The notes under the pieces: model-generated
Database searches by the model: none
What the model saw: the letters and a program-made list of their open reading frames with translations, nothing else
What the model was told of the DNA's origin: nothing
In this document: positions 1-8,744 of the stretch, one piece after another
Layout: every line of letters starts with the position of its first letter
How positions within the stretch are numbered: the first letter of the stretch is position 1
From: Acidisphaera sp. S103
Lineage (GTDB): Bacteria; Pseudomonadota; Alphaproteobacteria; Acetobacterales; Acetobacteraceae
Length of the DNA stretch: 64,000 nt
Direction of reading: 5' to 3'
Assembly: GCF_009765975.1 (NCBI RefSeq)
Contig: NZ_LMUJ01000024.1
Location: 91,080 to 155,079 of the forward strand
Translations under genes and position numbers: made by a program

Positions 1-729
1 GTCGGTGGGGACCATGCGGTTGTAGGCCTCGATTTCGAACATCATGCCGGTTTGCAGGTCGGTATTGAGGCCCATGTTCACCGACTGCTTGATCTGGCGG
101 GTGGAGATCGGGGCATTGCCGGCGATCACCGCGGCGGTTTCCAGCGCCTCCGCCACCAGCGTTTCCGCTTTGCAGATCCGGTTGACCATGCCCCAGTCGA
201 ACGCCTGCTGGACGCCGAATGGGCGCCCTGTCAGCAGGATTTCCTTGGCTCGGCGGCTGCCCACAGCGCGTGGCAGGTTCTGCGTGCCGCCGGCGCCGGG
301 CATGATGCCCAGGGTGACCTCGGTCAGGGCGAAGCGGACGTTTTCCGACGCGTAGATGAAGTCGCAGCACAGCGAGATTTCCATGCCGCCGGCGTAGGCC
401 GCCCCGTTCACCGCGGCGATGATCGGGACCGGGCAGCCGACGACCGCGCGGATCATGCGTTCGAAGATCAGGTGCTGGTCCTGCCACTGCTCATCGGTCA
501 TGCCGTTGCGCTGCTTCAGGTCGCCACCGCCACAGAAGGCTTTCGCGCCCGCGCCCGTCAGCACGATGCAACGCTGCTTGTTCGGCGCGGCGCAGAAGCC
601 GTCGAACACCGCCAGCAGGTCCAGGCCCATCTGGGTGTTCATCGCGTTGGCGACCTCGGGGCGGTTCAGGGTCACCAGGACGGTGTGTTCCTGGGGATAG
701 TCGACGGTGATAGTTTCGAAAATCGTCAT
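1..729 (-). CDS. Enoyl-CoA hydratase/isomerase family protein (partial)
   Basis: Crotonase-fold enzyme acting on acyl-CoA thioesters, probably in fatty-acid or aromatic-acid beta-oxidation. 243 codons are visible and the C-terminus lies beyond the left edge. It begins MTIFETITVDYPQEHTVLV, followed by the crotonase hallmarks: TLNRPEVANAMN near residue 22, the oxyanion-hole segment AFCGGGDL near residue 65, and AAVNGAAYAGGMEISL followed by GIMPGAGGTQNLPR. Its ATG overlaps the TGA of the upstream serine hydrolase gene (ATGA), so the two are probably translationally coupled. The exact substrate cannot be told from the sequence. Confidence 0.9.
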   Translation of the reverse strand, partial: MTIFETITVDYPQEHTVLVTLNRPEVANAMNTQMGLDLLAVFDGFCAAPNKQRCIVLTGAGAKAFCGGGDLKQRNGMTDEQWQDQHLIFERMIRAVVGCPVPIIAAVNGAAYAGGMEISLCCDFIYASENVRFALTEVTLGIMPGAGGTQNLPRAVGSRRAKEILLTGRPFGVQQAFDWGMVNRICKAETLVAEALETAAVIAGNAPISTRQIKQSVNMGLNTDLQTGMMFEIEAYNRMVPTD

Positions 730-1841
730 TCTTCCACTGCCTGCATGATCAAACGGACAAACGTGTCCATCGCGGTCGGGTCGATCCAGCGCAGGACCGC
801 GACCAGTTCCTGTTTCGGTGCCACCCAGGTCAGGTTGCCACCGGCGCCGGAGGCGAAAAAACTGTCCTCCGGTCCGCTTTTGTAACGGCTGCCGTTGGTG
901 TTCAGCCACCAGAGCAGGCCGTAATTCGGGTTCAGCGCACAGGGGCGCAATGATTCGACGACCCAGCTTTCCGGCAGAATGCGGCTTCCGTTCCACTCAC
1001 CCCGGCGCAGCATCAGCAGACCGATGCGGGCCTGGTCCTCGGCATGGATCAGCATGCCGCCGCCCCAGTGCGTGCCGCCGGAGACGCTTTCGATCATGCG
1101 CCCGTCGATCTCGACCGAGGAGGTGCGGTAGCCGAACCAGGACCAATCGTGGGAGGCGCCGATCGGCTCCATGATGCGTTCGGCGAACACGTCCGGTAAC
1201 GGCCGGCGGAAGCGACGCAGCAGCGCCAGGCTCAGCCGGTTGACGCGGACGTCGTTGTATTCCCAGTGCGTGCCGGGGGCCTTGAGTGGACGTGGGTCGC
1301 CTTTGCGGCCCTTTCCCTCCAGCCCGAGGTTGCGGTTGCGGTCGATCAGGTCGGATTTGCCGAACAGGTCGCCTTCCCATTCGGATGTGTTCTGCAGCAG
1401 GTGGCGCCAGGTGATACCGCGGTTCTGCGGGCTGTCGAAACCGCCGTCATCGACGGTGCGGCCGACCGGTTCGTCCAGGTCGGCGATCAACCCGTCCATC
1501 ACCGCGATGCCGGCCAGCAGGCTGAGGTAGCTCTTGGCGGCGGAGAAGGTGAAATCGGCTTGGTCCGTCTCGCCCCAGGACGCGATCTTGAAGCCGCGCC
1601 GCAGCACCAGCCCGTTGGCGGGGCCGCGGGGACGGATCGGGCCGAGGATTTCGTTGAACGGCGGCGGCTCGAAAAAGCCGCCTTCGAGGTGAAGGCGCAG
1701 GTCGTTGGGCCACGGGGTTTCGTTTTCCGTCGCAAACCGGGCGGCTTCCTCCAGCCACATCCAGTTCATGCCGGCGACGTCGGCCGGGGCCTCGGGCCAC
1801 GACTTGCCATGCGGCGGTGGCGCGATCGACGGCAACTCCAT
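726..1841 (-). CDS. Serine hydrolase, beta-lactamase (class C)/esterase family
   Basis: About 371 residues of the class C beta-lactamase/penicillin-binding-protein fold, acting as a hydrolase or esterase of unknown substrate. The nucleophile motif SxxK is seen as FTFSAAKSYLS, and the YxN motif as WEYNDVRVN. A GGTHWGGGMLIHAEDQARIG segment and FFASGAGGNLTWVAP follow, as is usual for this family. I chose the internal ATG at 1841, which is preceded by AAAGGAA; a longer upstream reading frame would run into the 3' end of the glycosyltransferase gene. No signal peptide is evident, suggesting a cytoplasmic enzyme. It sits in an operon between a glycosyltransferase and an enoyl-CoA hydratase. Confidence 0.85.
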   Translation of the reverse strand: MELPSIAPPPHGKSWPEAPADVAGMNWMWLEEAARFATENETPWPNDLRLHLEGGFFEPPPFNEILGPIRPRGPANGLVLRRGFKIASWGETDQADFTFSAAKSYLSLLAGIAVMDGLIADLDEPVGRTVDDGGFDSPQNRGITWRHLLQNTSEWEGDLFGKSDLIDRNRNLGLEGKGRKGDPRPLKAPGTHWEYNDVRVNRLSLALLRRFRRPLPDVFAERIMEPIGASHDWSWFGYRTSSVEIDGRMIESVSGGTHWGGGMLIHAEDQARIGLLMLRRGEWNGSRILPESWVVESLRPCALNPNYGLLWWLNTNGSRYKSGPEDSFFASGAGGNLTWVAPKQELVAVLRWIDPTAMDTFVRLIMQAVEE

Positions 1842-1875
1842 CCAGGCGTTTCCTTTTGGTTTCGGGTGCGGGCGA

Positions 1876-2478
1876 CTATGCCGCCGGCGGGCTGGCATGG
1901 CTACCCCGGCGGGAGGTGCGGTGGCGGTGGTAGTCTGCGGCGGTGTCGACGTCGGGCAGGCGGCGGATGAAGCTGACGCGGTGGTGGCGGAACTGTTTCA
2001 GCGTGTCAGCCAGCGCGTGTTCGGTGGACCAGCGGACGGTGCCGAACAGATTGGCGGGACGGCGGAGTCCCAGGGCGATCAACCAATAGCCGCCGTCGGT
2101 GGCTGGGCCGAACACCGCGTCGGCGGTGCCCAGGCGGCAGAAAGCGGTTTTTATGTCCGCTGCGCCGGCTTGCGGGATGTCGCAGCCCATCAGTGCCACG
2201 CGGCGATACCGGCCGAGTGCCTTGGTCATGCGGCGACCGAGGTCGCCGTGGCCTTGGCCGATGTGCTGGACGTTGACGGGCAGGCGGATGCGCGTTCGGT
2301 CGGGCGTGACGGCCAGCACGGTGTCGAAGTGGCGGCAGGCGGTCAGGTCTCGCAGCAACGCGGTCAGCGTGGCGATGTGGAAGCGAAGCGCGGCTCGGTC
2401 GCCGATGTCCTTGGCCAGGCGGCGCTTCACCGTTCCCAGGCGGGGTGCTCGGGCGAAGACGATGACGGTGTCCCTCAT
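1876..2478 (-). CDS. TIGR04282-type glycosyltransferase (DUF2064)
   Basis: About 200 residues starting MRDTVIVFARAPRLGTVKRR, the characteristic N-terminus of the DUF2064/TIGR04282 nucleotidyl/glycosyltransferase family, annotated elsewhere as 'transferase 1, rSAM/selenodomain-associated' or arsenosugar biosynthesis. The central MGCDIPQ and the FGPATDGGYWLIAL motif match the family. Its ATG overlaps the TGA of the next upstream gene, a TIGR04283 transferase, so the two are a coupled pair. The ATG at 2478 is preferred over longer in-frame starts because of this overlap. Partner radical-SAM genes are not in the window, so the product is unknown. Confidence 0.85.
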   Translation of the reverse strand: MRDTVIVFARAPRLGTVKRRLAKDIGDRAALRFHIATLTALLRDLTACRHFDTVLAVTPDRTRIRLPVNVQHIGQGHGDLGRRMTKALGRYRRVALMGCDIPQAGAADIKTAFCRLGTADAVFGPATDGGYWLIALGLRRPANLFGTVRWSTEHALADTLKQFRHHRVSFIRRLPDVDTAADYHRHRTSRRGSHASPPAA

Positions 2479-3134
2479 CCGTATAGTCGCTGGATTTTTT
2501 CTGGTGGTACGCCGGCGAACCAGAGCGACAGGCAGAACAGGTTGCGGGTGGAGCGGCGCAGGTAGCCTTGCCGCTCCCATTTATGCGCCGAGGTGACGGC
2601 GTCGGCGGCGAGCGGCACGAGGCGGTGGCGGCCGAGGCGGCGTATCAGGTCGACATCTTCCATTAGCGGCAGGGGACGCATGCCGCCGACGGCGCGCAAC
2701 AGGTCTCGGTGGATCAGCAGGCCCTGGTCGCCATAGGGCAGACCCAGGGCGCGGCTGCGCCAGGCCACCAGGCGCTCGAGGCGGCGGGCACGCGGGTCGT
2801 CGCTGTCGAGGACGAAACGGAAATAGCCGACGTGGGCGGTGTCAACGGGGCGTTTGGCGTGCCAATCGGGTGATAGGCGCGTGTCGGCGTGCAGCAGCAG
2901 CAGCCAGGGGCGCGTCGCGGCGGCGATGCCGGCGGCGAGTTGAGTGCCTCGGCCGCGCGGGGCGGTCAGGACGCGGGCGCCGAGGGCGATAGCCAGTTCG
3001 GGGGTGCCGTCGGTACTGCCGCCGTCGACGACGATGATCTCGCCATGGTCCCCCAGCGCGGCCAGGGTTCCGGGCAGGAAGGCGGCGGCGTTCAGGGTGG
3101 GAATGATGATGGACAGGTCGGCGGCGGTCGCCAT
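2475..3134 (-). CDS. TIGR04283-type family 2 glycosyltransferase
   Basis: 219-residue GT-A glycosyltransferase. The N-terminal LSIIIPTLNAAAFLPGTLAAL strand-loop is followed by IIVVDGGSTDGT, the nucleotide-sugar binding part, and by LLLLHADTRL, which places the DxD-like metal site as HADT. The PYGDQGLLIHRDLLRAVGGMRPLPLMEDVDL segment is typical of TIGR04283 ('transferase 2, rSAM/selenodomain-associated'). It is first in a four-gene minus-strand operon and overlaps the TIGR04282 gene by four bases. Known family members occur together in this arrangement; the biochemical product is not established here. Confidence 0.87.
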   Translation of the reverse strand: MATAADLSIIIPTLNAAAFLPGTLAALGDHGEIIVVDGGSTDGTPELAIALGARVLTAPRGRGTQLAAGIAAATRPWLLLLHADTRLSPDWHAKRPVDTAHVGYFRFVLDSDDPRARRLERLVAWRSRALGLPYGDQGLLIHRDLLRAVGGMRPLPLMEDVDLIRRLGRHRLVPLAADAVTSAHKWERQGYLRRSTRNLFCLSLWFAGVPPEKIQRLYG

Positions 3135-3295
3135 GTGGCCTGACGCCTTACGGCAGAAGCGTTGGGTGCGCCGTCATGGCGGCATCGGAAGGATAATGCT
3201 GGGCGGGTTGGGCGAGATAGAGGGGGCGGCAATCGAGTGAAGCCGCCGGCACGCTTTTCGCCAGACTGTGCGGTTTCGGCAAGGAAGGCTCCCAA

Positions 3296-3333
3296 CGCAG
3301 ATAAGGAGGGATGCACGCGAATGCACGCGGATG
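3296..3333 (+). repeat. Left arm of intergenic inverted repeat
   Basis: 38 bases that recur as a near-perfect reverse complement at 3558-3596. The arm contains CGCAGATAAGG followed by two overlapping GATGCACGCG/AATGCACGCGG units. The arms are separated by about 220 bases with no transposase or gene. Confidence 0.8.
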
Positions 3334-3557
3334 GCGTGGGATCGCAGGCCGTTGGGTATGCGTCCAAGGTCCGGCGGCGATTTGCCGACTTCCGTTTTAC
3401 GTGGCGTATGGATCAGAGTGTCTCGCCGGGCCTTTTGTAGAAATCTCATCCCGAGCAGGTTGGATGAGACTGGGTCTGTATATTCATAAGTATTTGTTTT
3501 TTAACGCCATTGATACCCTCCTTGGCGCTGGAAGCACGGATTGTTCAGACAAATCAG

Positions 3558-3596
3558 CATCCGCGTGCATTCGCGTGCATCCACTTCTTATCTGCG
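3558..3596 (-). repeat. Right arm of intergenic inverted repeat
   Basis: 39 bases, reverse complement of 3296-3333 with a few mismatches around the CTTCTTATC segment. The arm carries CATCCGCGTGCATTCGCGTG. Function unknown; dispersed repeats with degenerate GTGCATNCGCG units are common between genes in some GC-rich bacteria. Confidence 0.8.
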
Positions 3597-3816
3597 TAAG
3601 GATTCTTCCTTCCCGATGCAAAACCCACTGAAGCATTGACCCACCAGCGGTGACCCAACGTGCCACGGCCAAACCGACGCATGTCCGCCGCAGTCATGCG
3701 ATATTCGACCCCGAACGCCAGGATACTGCATATTTTCTATCTTGCCGCTAAAATATATCCTGATACCTTGCCGGCGACGGGTCGTAACAAAACGATCGCC
3801 AGGGGAAGGACGGGCC

Positions 3817-5325
3817 ATGGCTGCGGCGATCGTGGCGATGACGAACATCGTGAAGACCTTCGGCGGCACCCAGGCCGTCAACCAGGTCGATTTCGCGGTC
3901 GCCTCGGGTGAGGTGCATGCCCTGCTGGGCGGCAACGGCGCCGGCAAATCCACTCTGATCAAGGTCCTGGCCGGGGTTTATCCCGCCGACGCGGGCGAAA
4001 TACGCGTGCATGACCGACTGGTCGATCCGCGCACCGACAAGCTGCCGATCGCCTTCATCCATCAGGACCTTGCACTGGTGGAGTGGATGAGTGTCGCGGA
4101 GAACATCGCGCTCGCCGCCGGGTATCCGCGCAAGCGGGGGCTGGTGGACTGGGCCGGCGTGCGCACCCAGGCTCGGCGTGCGCTGGATCTGATGGGGTGC
4201 GTGCTGGACACCGAGGCGCGCGTTGTCGACCTGACCCAGACCGACAAATCCATCGTCGCCATCGCACGTGCCCTGGCGACCGAGGCGGAGGTGATCGTGC
4301 TGGACGAACCCACCGCCAGCCTGCCGGAAAGCGAAGTGGCCAGGTTGTTCGCGGTCCTGGACCGGCTACGTCGCGCCGGCCGGGGCATGGTATATGTGAG
4401 CCACCGGATGGACGAGATTTTCCGCCTCGCCGATCGGGTCACGGTCATGCGCGACGGGCTCCGTGTGGCCACGCGAGCGATCGGCGAAACTTCACCGGCC
4501 GAGCTGGTGCAACTGATCGTCGGCCGCACACCCAAGCGACTCGCTGACCGGCCGCCGGTGGATCGTTCGGTCGCACTGCTGGCGTGCCGCGATCTGCGCA
4601 CCGAGGACGCCGGCCCTGTCAGCGTCTCCGTCCACCCCGGTGAAATCCTTGGCTTTGCCGGGCTGCGCGGCGCCGGGCAGGACAGCGTCGGGCGTGCCAT
4701 CTGCGGCATCGTGCCGGTTGATTCGGGCAGCATCGTCCTGGACGGCTGCCCGATCGCGCCGCGCAGCCCGGCGGATGCGGTGGCCGAGGGGATCGCCTTC
4801 GTGTCCAGCAAGCGGCAGGAGGAAAGCCTGGCGCTGATCCTGTCGGTGCGGGAAAATCTGTTCATGAACCCCGCGGTGGAGGGGCGCGGCGCGTTTTCGC
4901 CGATGCGGCAGGCGCGCGAGGTGGAACTGGCCGATGTCCGCCTGCGCGCGGTGGGTGCTCGTCCGCTGGTGACGGAACCCGCCATCCATACGTTTTCCGG
5001 TGGCAACCAGCAGAAAGTGGTGCTGGCGCGCTGGCTGGGCGGGTCGTCTCGGCTGCTGGTGCTGGAAGAGCCGACCATGGGGGTCGATGTCGGTGCCAAG
5101 GCGGATATCTATGGGCTGCTGGTGCAGCATGCCGCGGGTGGCGGCGCGGTGATCGTGGTGTCCTCCGACCTGGAGGAGATCGCCGCCATCTGCGATCGGG
5201 CGGTGATCTTCGATCGTGGCGTGATCTCGGCCGAGTTGCCGCGTGCAGACCTGACTGTCGCCAATCTGATTTCACATGTTGGCGGCGCGGTTGCCTCGCC
5301 GACCGGGGTGCCGCTGCATGGCTGA
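3817..5325 (+). CDS. Sugar-type ABC transporter ATP-binding protein (CUT2/RbsA-MglA family)
   Basis: 502-residue double-NBD ATPase energising a CUT2 importer. NBD1 has Walker A GGNGAGKST near residue 42 and Walker B VIVLDEPTASLPESEV. NBD2 has the degenerate Walker A normal for the family (GLRGAGQDS), signature FSGGNQQKVVLARWLG and LLVLEEPTMGVDVGAKADIY. Oddities are the NBD1 signature (DLTQTDKSIVAIARAL instead of an LSxxQ form) and Glu in place of the usual Walker B Asp in NBD2. The ATG at 3817 follows AGGGGAAGGA. The gene overlaps the permease by eight bases. The substrate is not predictable; CUT2 systems carry monosaccharides, polyols and some purine or autoinducer compounds. Confidence 0.93.
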   Translation: MAAAIVAMTNIVKTFGGTQAVNQVDFAVASGEVHALLGGNGAGKSTLIKVLAGVYPADAGEIRVHDRLVDPRTDKLPIAFIHQDLALVEWMSVAENIALAAGYPRKRGLVDWAGVRTQARRALDLMGCVLDTEARVVDLTQTDKSIVAIARALATEAEVIVLDEPTASLPESEVARLFAVLDRLRRAGRGMVYVSHRMDEIFRLADRVTVMRDGLRVATRAIGETSPAELVQLIVGRTPKRLADRPPVDRSVALLACRDLRTEDAGPVSVSVHPGEILGFAGLRGAGQDSVGRAICGIVPVDSGSIVLDGCPIAPRSPADAVAEGIAFVSSKRQEESLALILSVRENLFMNPAVEGRGAFSPMRQAREVELADVRLRAVGARPLVTEPAIHTFSGGNQQKVVLARWLGGSSRLLVLEEPTMGVDVGAKADIYGLLVQHAAGGGAVIVVSSDLEEIAAICDRAVIFDRGVISAELPRADLTVANLISHVGGAVASPTGVPLHG

Positions 5326-6358
5326 ACGCAAATCGCATGTGCTGTTCAGGCTGATGTCGAACCAGGCACTGCTGCTGCTGACGGTGCTGTTGGCGCTGCT
5401 GTTCTCGGTCATCATGCCGCGGACGTTTCCCACCCTGCTGACGGTGCAGTCGATCCTGAGCGACAAGGCGATCGTGGCTTTCCTGGCGCTGGCCGAGATG
5501 GCGGTGATTTCGTGCGCGCAGTTCGACCTGTCGATTGGGTTCAATGTCAGCCTGCTGCACAGCCTGGCGATCGGGTTGATCGTCAACGACAACCTGCCGT
5601 GGCCCGTGGTGTTCGCCATCGTGCTTGCCCTCGGCGTGTTCATGGGCGTGGTCAACGGGTTGCTGGTGCGGGTGGCGAAGATCGACAGCTTCATCGCGAC
5701 GCTGGGTGTCGGCACGTTCAATTATGGTCTCGCCGGCTGGTACACGGGCGGGCAGCAGTTGATCGGAAATCTGCCGGCGGGGTTCACCGCACTGGATCAG
5801 ATCAGGGTGTTCGGCGTGCCGTTCTCGGCGCTGCTGTTGCTGGCCATCGCCGTGGTGATGTGGATCGTCTTCGAGTTCCTGCCGATCGGCCGGTACCTCT
5901 ACGTGATCGGCGCCAATGAACGCACCGCGGAGCTGACCGGCATTCGGGTGAACCGCTATGTCATCGGCACCTTCATGGTGTCCGGGCTGCTGACCGCCGT
6001 CGCCAGCCTGGCGCTGGCCGCGCGCATCCAGGTGGGCCAGAGCAATGTCGGCCAGGAGTTCCTGTTGCCGGCCTTTGTCGGCGCGCTGCTGGGCGCCACC
6101 ACGGTGAAGCCGGGGCGGGTCAATGTGTGGGGCACGCTGGTGGCGGTGCTGATCCTGGCGGTCGGGATTTCCGGCATCGAGCAACTCGGTGGCGAGTTCT
6201 ACGTGGAATCGCTGTTCAACGGCGGCGCGCTGGTGGTCGCCGTGGGCATGGCGGGGTGGGCTTCCCGTCGCCGCCTGAGGGCGTCCCGCGACAGCAGGGC
6301 CGCCGCTCGTGTCATCCCGCCCGACCCCGCTGCCGCGCCGCCGACCAAGACAACCTGA
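5318..6358 (+). CDS. ABC transporter permease (CUT2/RbsC family)
   Basis: 346-residue polytopic inner-membrane permease of the RbsC/XylH type with about eight to ten hydrophobic segments. FLALAEMAVISCAQFDLSIG near residue 55 matches the family's conserved second/third-helix region, where QFDLS replaces the usual GGIDLS. RVAKIDSFIATLGVGTFNYG and GANERTAELTGIRVNRY are the conserved cytoplasmic coupling segments. The ATG at 5318 overlaps the ATPase stop; a longer in-frame start upstream would overlap the ATPase further. It forms the importer with the ATPase and the binding protein next door. The C-terminal tail is Arg/Pro rich and poorly conserved. Confidence 0.9.
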   Translation: MAERKSHVLFRLMSNQALLLLTVLLALLFSVIMPRTFPTLLTVQSILSDKAIVAFLALAEMAVISCAQFDLSIGFNVSLLHSLAIGLIVNDNLPWPVVFAIVLALGVFMGVVNGLLVRVAKIDSFIATLGVGTFNYGLAGWYTGGQQLIGNLPAGFTALDQIRVFGVPFSALLLLAIAVVMWIVFEFLPIGRYLYVIGANERTAELTGIRVNRYVIGTFMVSGLLTAVASLALAARIQVGQSNVGQEFLLPAFVGALLGATTVKPGRVNVWGTLVAVLILAVGISGIEQLGGEFYVESLFNGGALVVAVGMAGWASRRRLRASRDSRAAARVIPPDPAAAPPTKTT

Positions 6359-6378
6359 TCAAGAAAAAGGGAAACACC

Positions 6379-7503
6379 ATGATCAAACGCAGACACATCG
6401 TATTGGGATCGGCCGGCTTGCTCGCCGCGCCGGCGCTGATCCGCTCTGGCTGGGCACAAGATTCGTCGGCCGCCGCCGTGTTGGCCGACGCCAAGGGCAG
6501 TATCGCCACGGCTGCCGCGCCGGCCAGCACCTGGACGGGACCGACCAGCGGGCCGAAGGCGCAGAAGGGGAAGAAGATCGTCTACATCTCCTCCGATCAG
6601 CGGAATGGCGGGGCGCTGGGGGTCGGCAAGGGAGTCGAGGAGGCGGCCAAGGCGATCGGCTGGGATTTCAAGATCATCGACGGCCAGGGCTCGGTGCCGA
6701 TGCAGACCAGCGGGGTCGGGCAGGCGATCGCACAGCGGCCGGACGGCATCATCCTGGGGACCATCGATGCGGTGGGGCAGAAGGCGACGCTGGTGCAAGC
6801 GACGCAACTCGGCATCAAGGTTGTGGGTTGGCACGCCAGCGCCGCGCCCGGACCGATCGAGGACCCGGCGGTGTTCGCCAACATTACCACCCCGCCCAAA
6901 CAGATCGCGCTGACCGCGGCGAACTATGCGATCGCCATGTCGGACGGCAAGGCGCAGGTCGCCATCATGCGCAATTCCGAAACCGCCATCGGGCGGCTGA
7001 AGGGCGATACGATCCGGGAGCGGATCGAGCAGTGCTCCACCTGCAAGGTGCTGTCGTTCAACATCATGCCGATCACCGAGAGCTCGGAACGGATGCCGGC
7101 GCTGACATCGTCTCTGCTGCAACGATTCCCCGGCCAGCTCAACTGGATGCTGGCGATCAACGATCTGTATTTCGACTTCGCCGTGCCGTCGCTGCGGTCC
7201 GCCAACATCCCTGTTGCGGGCTCGATTTCGCTGGTTTCGGCCGGCGACGGCAGCGTGTCGGCGTATCAGCGCATCCGGGTCGGCCAATACCAGGTCGCAA
7301 CGGTGCCGGAGCCGCTGAACCTGCACGGCTGGATGGCGGTGGACGAACTGAACAGAGCATTTTCGGGCGACAAATGGAGCGGGTACGTTCCGGGGGTGCA
7401 TCTGGTGACCAAGGACAATGTCGGCAAGGACGGCGGCCCGCAGAACCGCTTCGATCCGGACAACAAATATCGCGACGAATACCGCAAGATCTGGGGAGTC
7501 TGA
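6379..7503 (+). CDS. Periplasmic sugar-binding-type substrate-binding protein
   Basis: 374 residues. An N-terminal export signal (MIKRRHIVLGSAGLLAAPALI, ending near SGWAQ) is followed by a periplasmic-binding-protein type I fold: KKIVYISSDQRNGGALGVGKGVEEAAKAIGWDF at the start of lobe 1, then GVGQAIAQRPDGIILGTIDAVGQKATLVQATQLGIKVVGWHA. It delivers ligand to the upstream permease/ATPase. The ATG at 6379 follows AAAAAGGG, 21 bases after the permease stop. It lies third in the operon. The twin Arg/Lys N-region (KRRHIVLGSAG) could use either Sec or Tat export. Confidence 0.9.
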   Translation: MIKRRHIVLGSAGLLAAPALIRSGWAQDSSAAAVLADAKGSIATAAAPASTWTGPTSGPKAQKGKKIVYISSDQRNGGALGVGKGVEEAAKAIGWDFKIIDGQGSVPMQTSGVGQAIAQRPDGIILGTIDAVGQKATLVQATQLGIKVVGWHASAAPGPIEDPAVFANITTPPKQIALTAANYAIAMSDGKAQVAIMRNSETAIGRLKGDTIRERIEQCSTCKVLSFNIMPITESSERMPALTSSLLQRFPGQLNWMLAINDLYFDFAVPSLRSANIPVAGSISLVSAGDGSVSAYQRIRVGQYQVATVPEPLNLHGWMAVDELNRAFSGDKWSGYVPGVHLVTKDNVGKDGGPQNRFDPDNKYRDEYRKIWGV

Positions 7504-7508
7504 CCGTC

Positions 7509-8744
7509 ATGACGCCCATCGCCAACAGCGCCAACATCTCCGTGCTCGGGCACACCGACCAGGGTGGCAAGCCCGACGGTGTGCAGATCATCGTGCATAA
7601 CGACCATGCCTATATCGGGCATATGTTTAGCGACGGCATTTCGGTGGTGAATGTTGCCGATCCGCGTAACCCTAGGGTGGTGAATTTCCTGGCCTGCCCG
7701 CCGAATACTCGGGCAAGCCACCTGCAGGTGCACGACGGTCTGATGCTGGCGGTGAACGCCGCCAATATGTGGGCGCTGCAGCAGTACCAGGATCAGAAGG
7801 ATTATTTTTCCGCGCCGCTGGCCGACAGTTTTTCCAAGCGGGAGCGCGGGTTCGCGGCCGGGCTGCGCATCTACGATGTGAAGACCGATCCGGCCAACCC
7901 GCGGGAGATCGGGTTCTGCCCGGTCGAAGGAATCGGTCTGCATCGCATCTGGTGGGTGGGCGGACGCTACGCCTACGCATCGACGCATTTCGATGGCTAT
8001 ACCGACCATATCATGGCGGTGTTCGATGTGGCTGACCCGACCAAGCCGCGGATGGTCGGAACGTGGGCTTTGCCGGGAATGAACCGGGGCGCGGGGGAGG
8101 AGCCGACGTGGCAACAGGGCAAACGCCGGGCGCTGCATCATGCTATCCTGGCGGGCAATCTGGCCTATGGCGCCTGGCGTGACGGCGGCTTTACCGTGCA
8201 TGACCTGACCGACCCGGTGGCGCCGAAGTTGGTCAGCCATCGGCTGTTGTCGCCGCCGTTTGCCGGCGGCAGCCATACGCCACTGCCGTTGCCGGGACGC
8301 GGGCTTGTCGTGTTGGCGGATGAGGCGACCACGGCGAATTGCGCGGCGGGTCATGCTTATACCTGGATCTTCGACGTGCGCGACCCGGGTAATCCGGTGT
8401 CGATCAGCACTCTGCCGCAGCCGACGGAGGCCAATTACTGTGCGGTTGGTGGCAAGTTCGGGCCGCACAATCTGCACGAGAACCGGCCGGGGTTGTTCCA
8501 GAGCGAGACCATCATCTTCGCCACCTGGCATAATGCCGGCGTGCGGGTGTTCGACACGTCGAATGCGTTCCAGCCGAGGGAAATCGGGTTCTGCGTGCCT
8601 CAGGCACCGGATCGGGTGGTGGATATCAGGCCGGGTGCCGTTCCGGTGACGCAATCCTGCGATATCTGCGTGGACCGGAATGGCGTGATGTATGTCACCG
8701 ACACCAATGCGGGTCTGTCCATCCTGCAATTCAACGGGTCATGA
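7509..8744 (+). CDS. LVIVD repeat-containing beta-propeller protein
   Basis: 411 residues with at least six degenerate LVIVD-type repeats: VVNVADPRNPRVV, IYDVKTDPANPREIGF, VFDVADPTKPRMVGTW, VHDLTDPVAPKLVS, IFDVRDPGNPVSIST and VFDTSNAFQPREIGF. Such proteins are predicted beta-propellers, mostly of unknown function. This one has no signal peptide, so it is probably cytoplasmic. It starts five bases after the binding-protein stop and overlaps the GntR gene start (ATGA), so it belongs to the transporter operon. A role in processing or sensing the imported compound is inference. Confidence 0.85.
   Translation: MTPIANSANISVLGHTDQGGKPDGVQIIVHNDHAYIGHMFSDGISVVNVADPRNPRVVNFLACPPNTRASHLQVHDGLMLAVNAANMWALQQYQDQKDYFSAPLADSFSKRERGFAAGLRIYDVKTDPANPREIGFCPVEGIGLHRIWWVGGRYAYASTHFDGYTDHIMAVFDVADPTKPRMVGTWALPGMNRGAGEEPTWQQGKRRALHHAILAGNLAYGAWRDGGFTVHDLTDPVAPKLVSHRLLSPPFAGGSHTPLPLPGRGLVVLADEATTANCAAGHAYTWIFDVRDPGNPVSISTLPQPTEANYCAVGGKFGPHNLHENRPGLFQSETIIFATWHNAGVRVFDTSNAFQPREIGFCVPQAPDRVVDIRPGAVPVTQSCDICVDRNGVMYVTDTNAGLSILQFNGS

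Larger units (their letters stand above)
3135..3816. other. Intergenic region between divergent operons
   Basis: 682 bases with no credible gene; the open frames here are short and of non-coding composition. It holds the promoters of the glycosyltransferase operon (left) and the ABC transporter operon (right). An inverted repeat pair lies at 3296-3333 and 3558-3596. An AT-rich stretch at about 3728-3764, unusual for this genome, precedes the ABC operon and is a likely promoter; TAAAAT at 3749-3754 could be a -10 box but no good -35 is evident. Confidence 0.6.

Noticed and set aside
3296..3596. Insertion sequence bounded by terminal inverted repeats
   Set aside because: About 220 bases inside have no transposase frame; at best a non-autonomous element.
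6309..8744. 811-codon open frame joining the binding protein region to the LVIVD gene
   Set aside because: The first 400 codons are a shadow of the substrate-binding protein gene in another frame; LVIVD homology starts at 7509.
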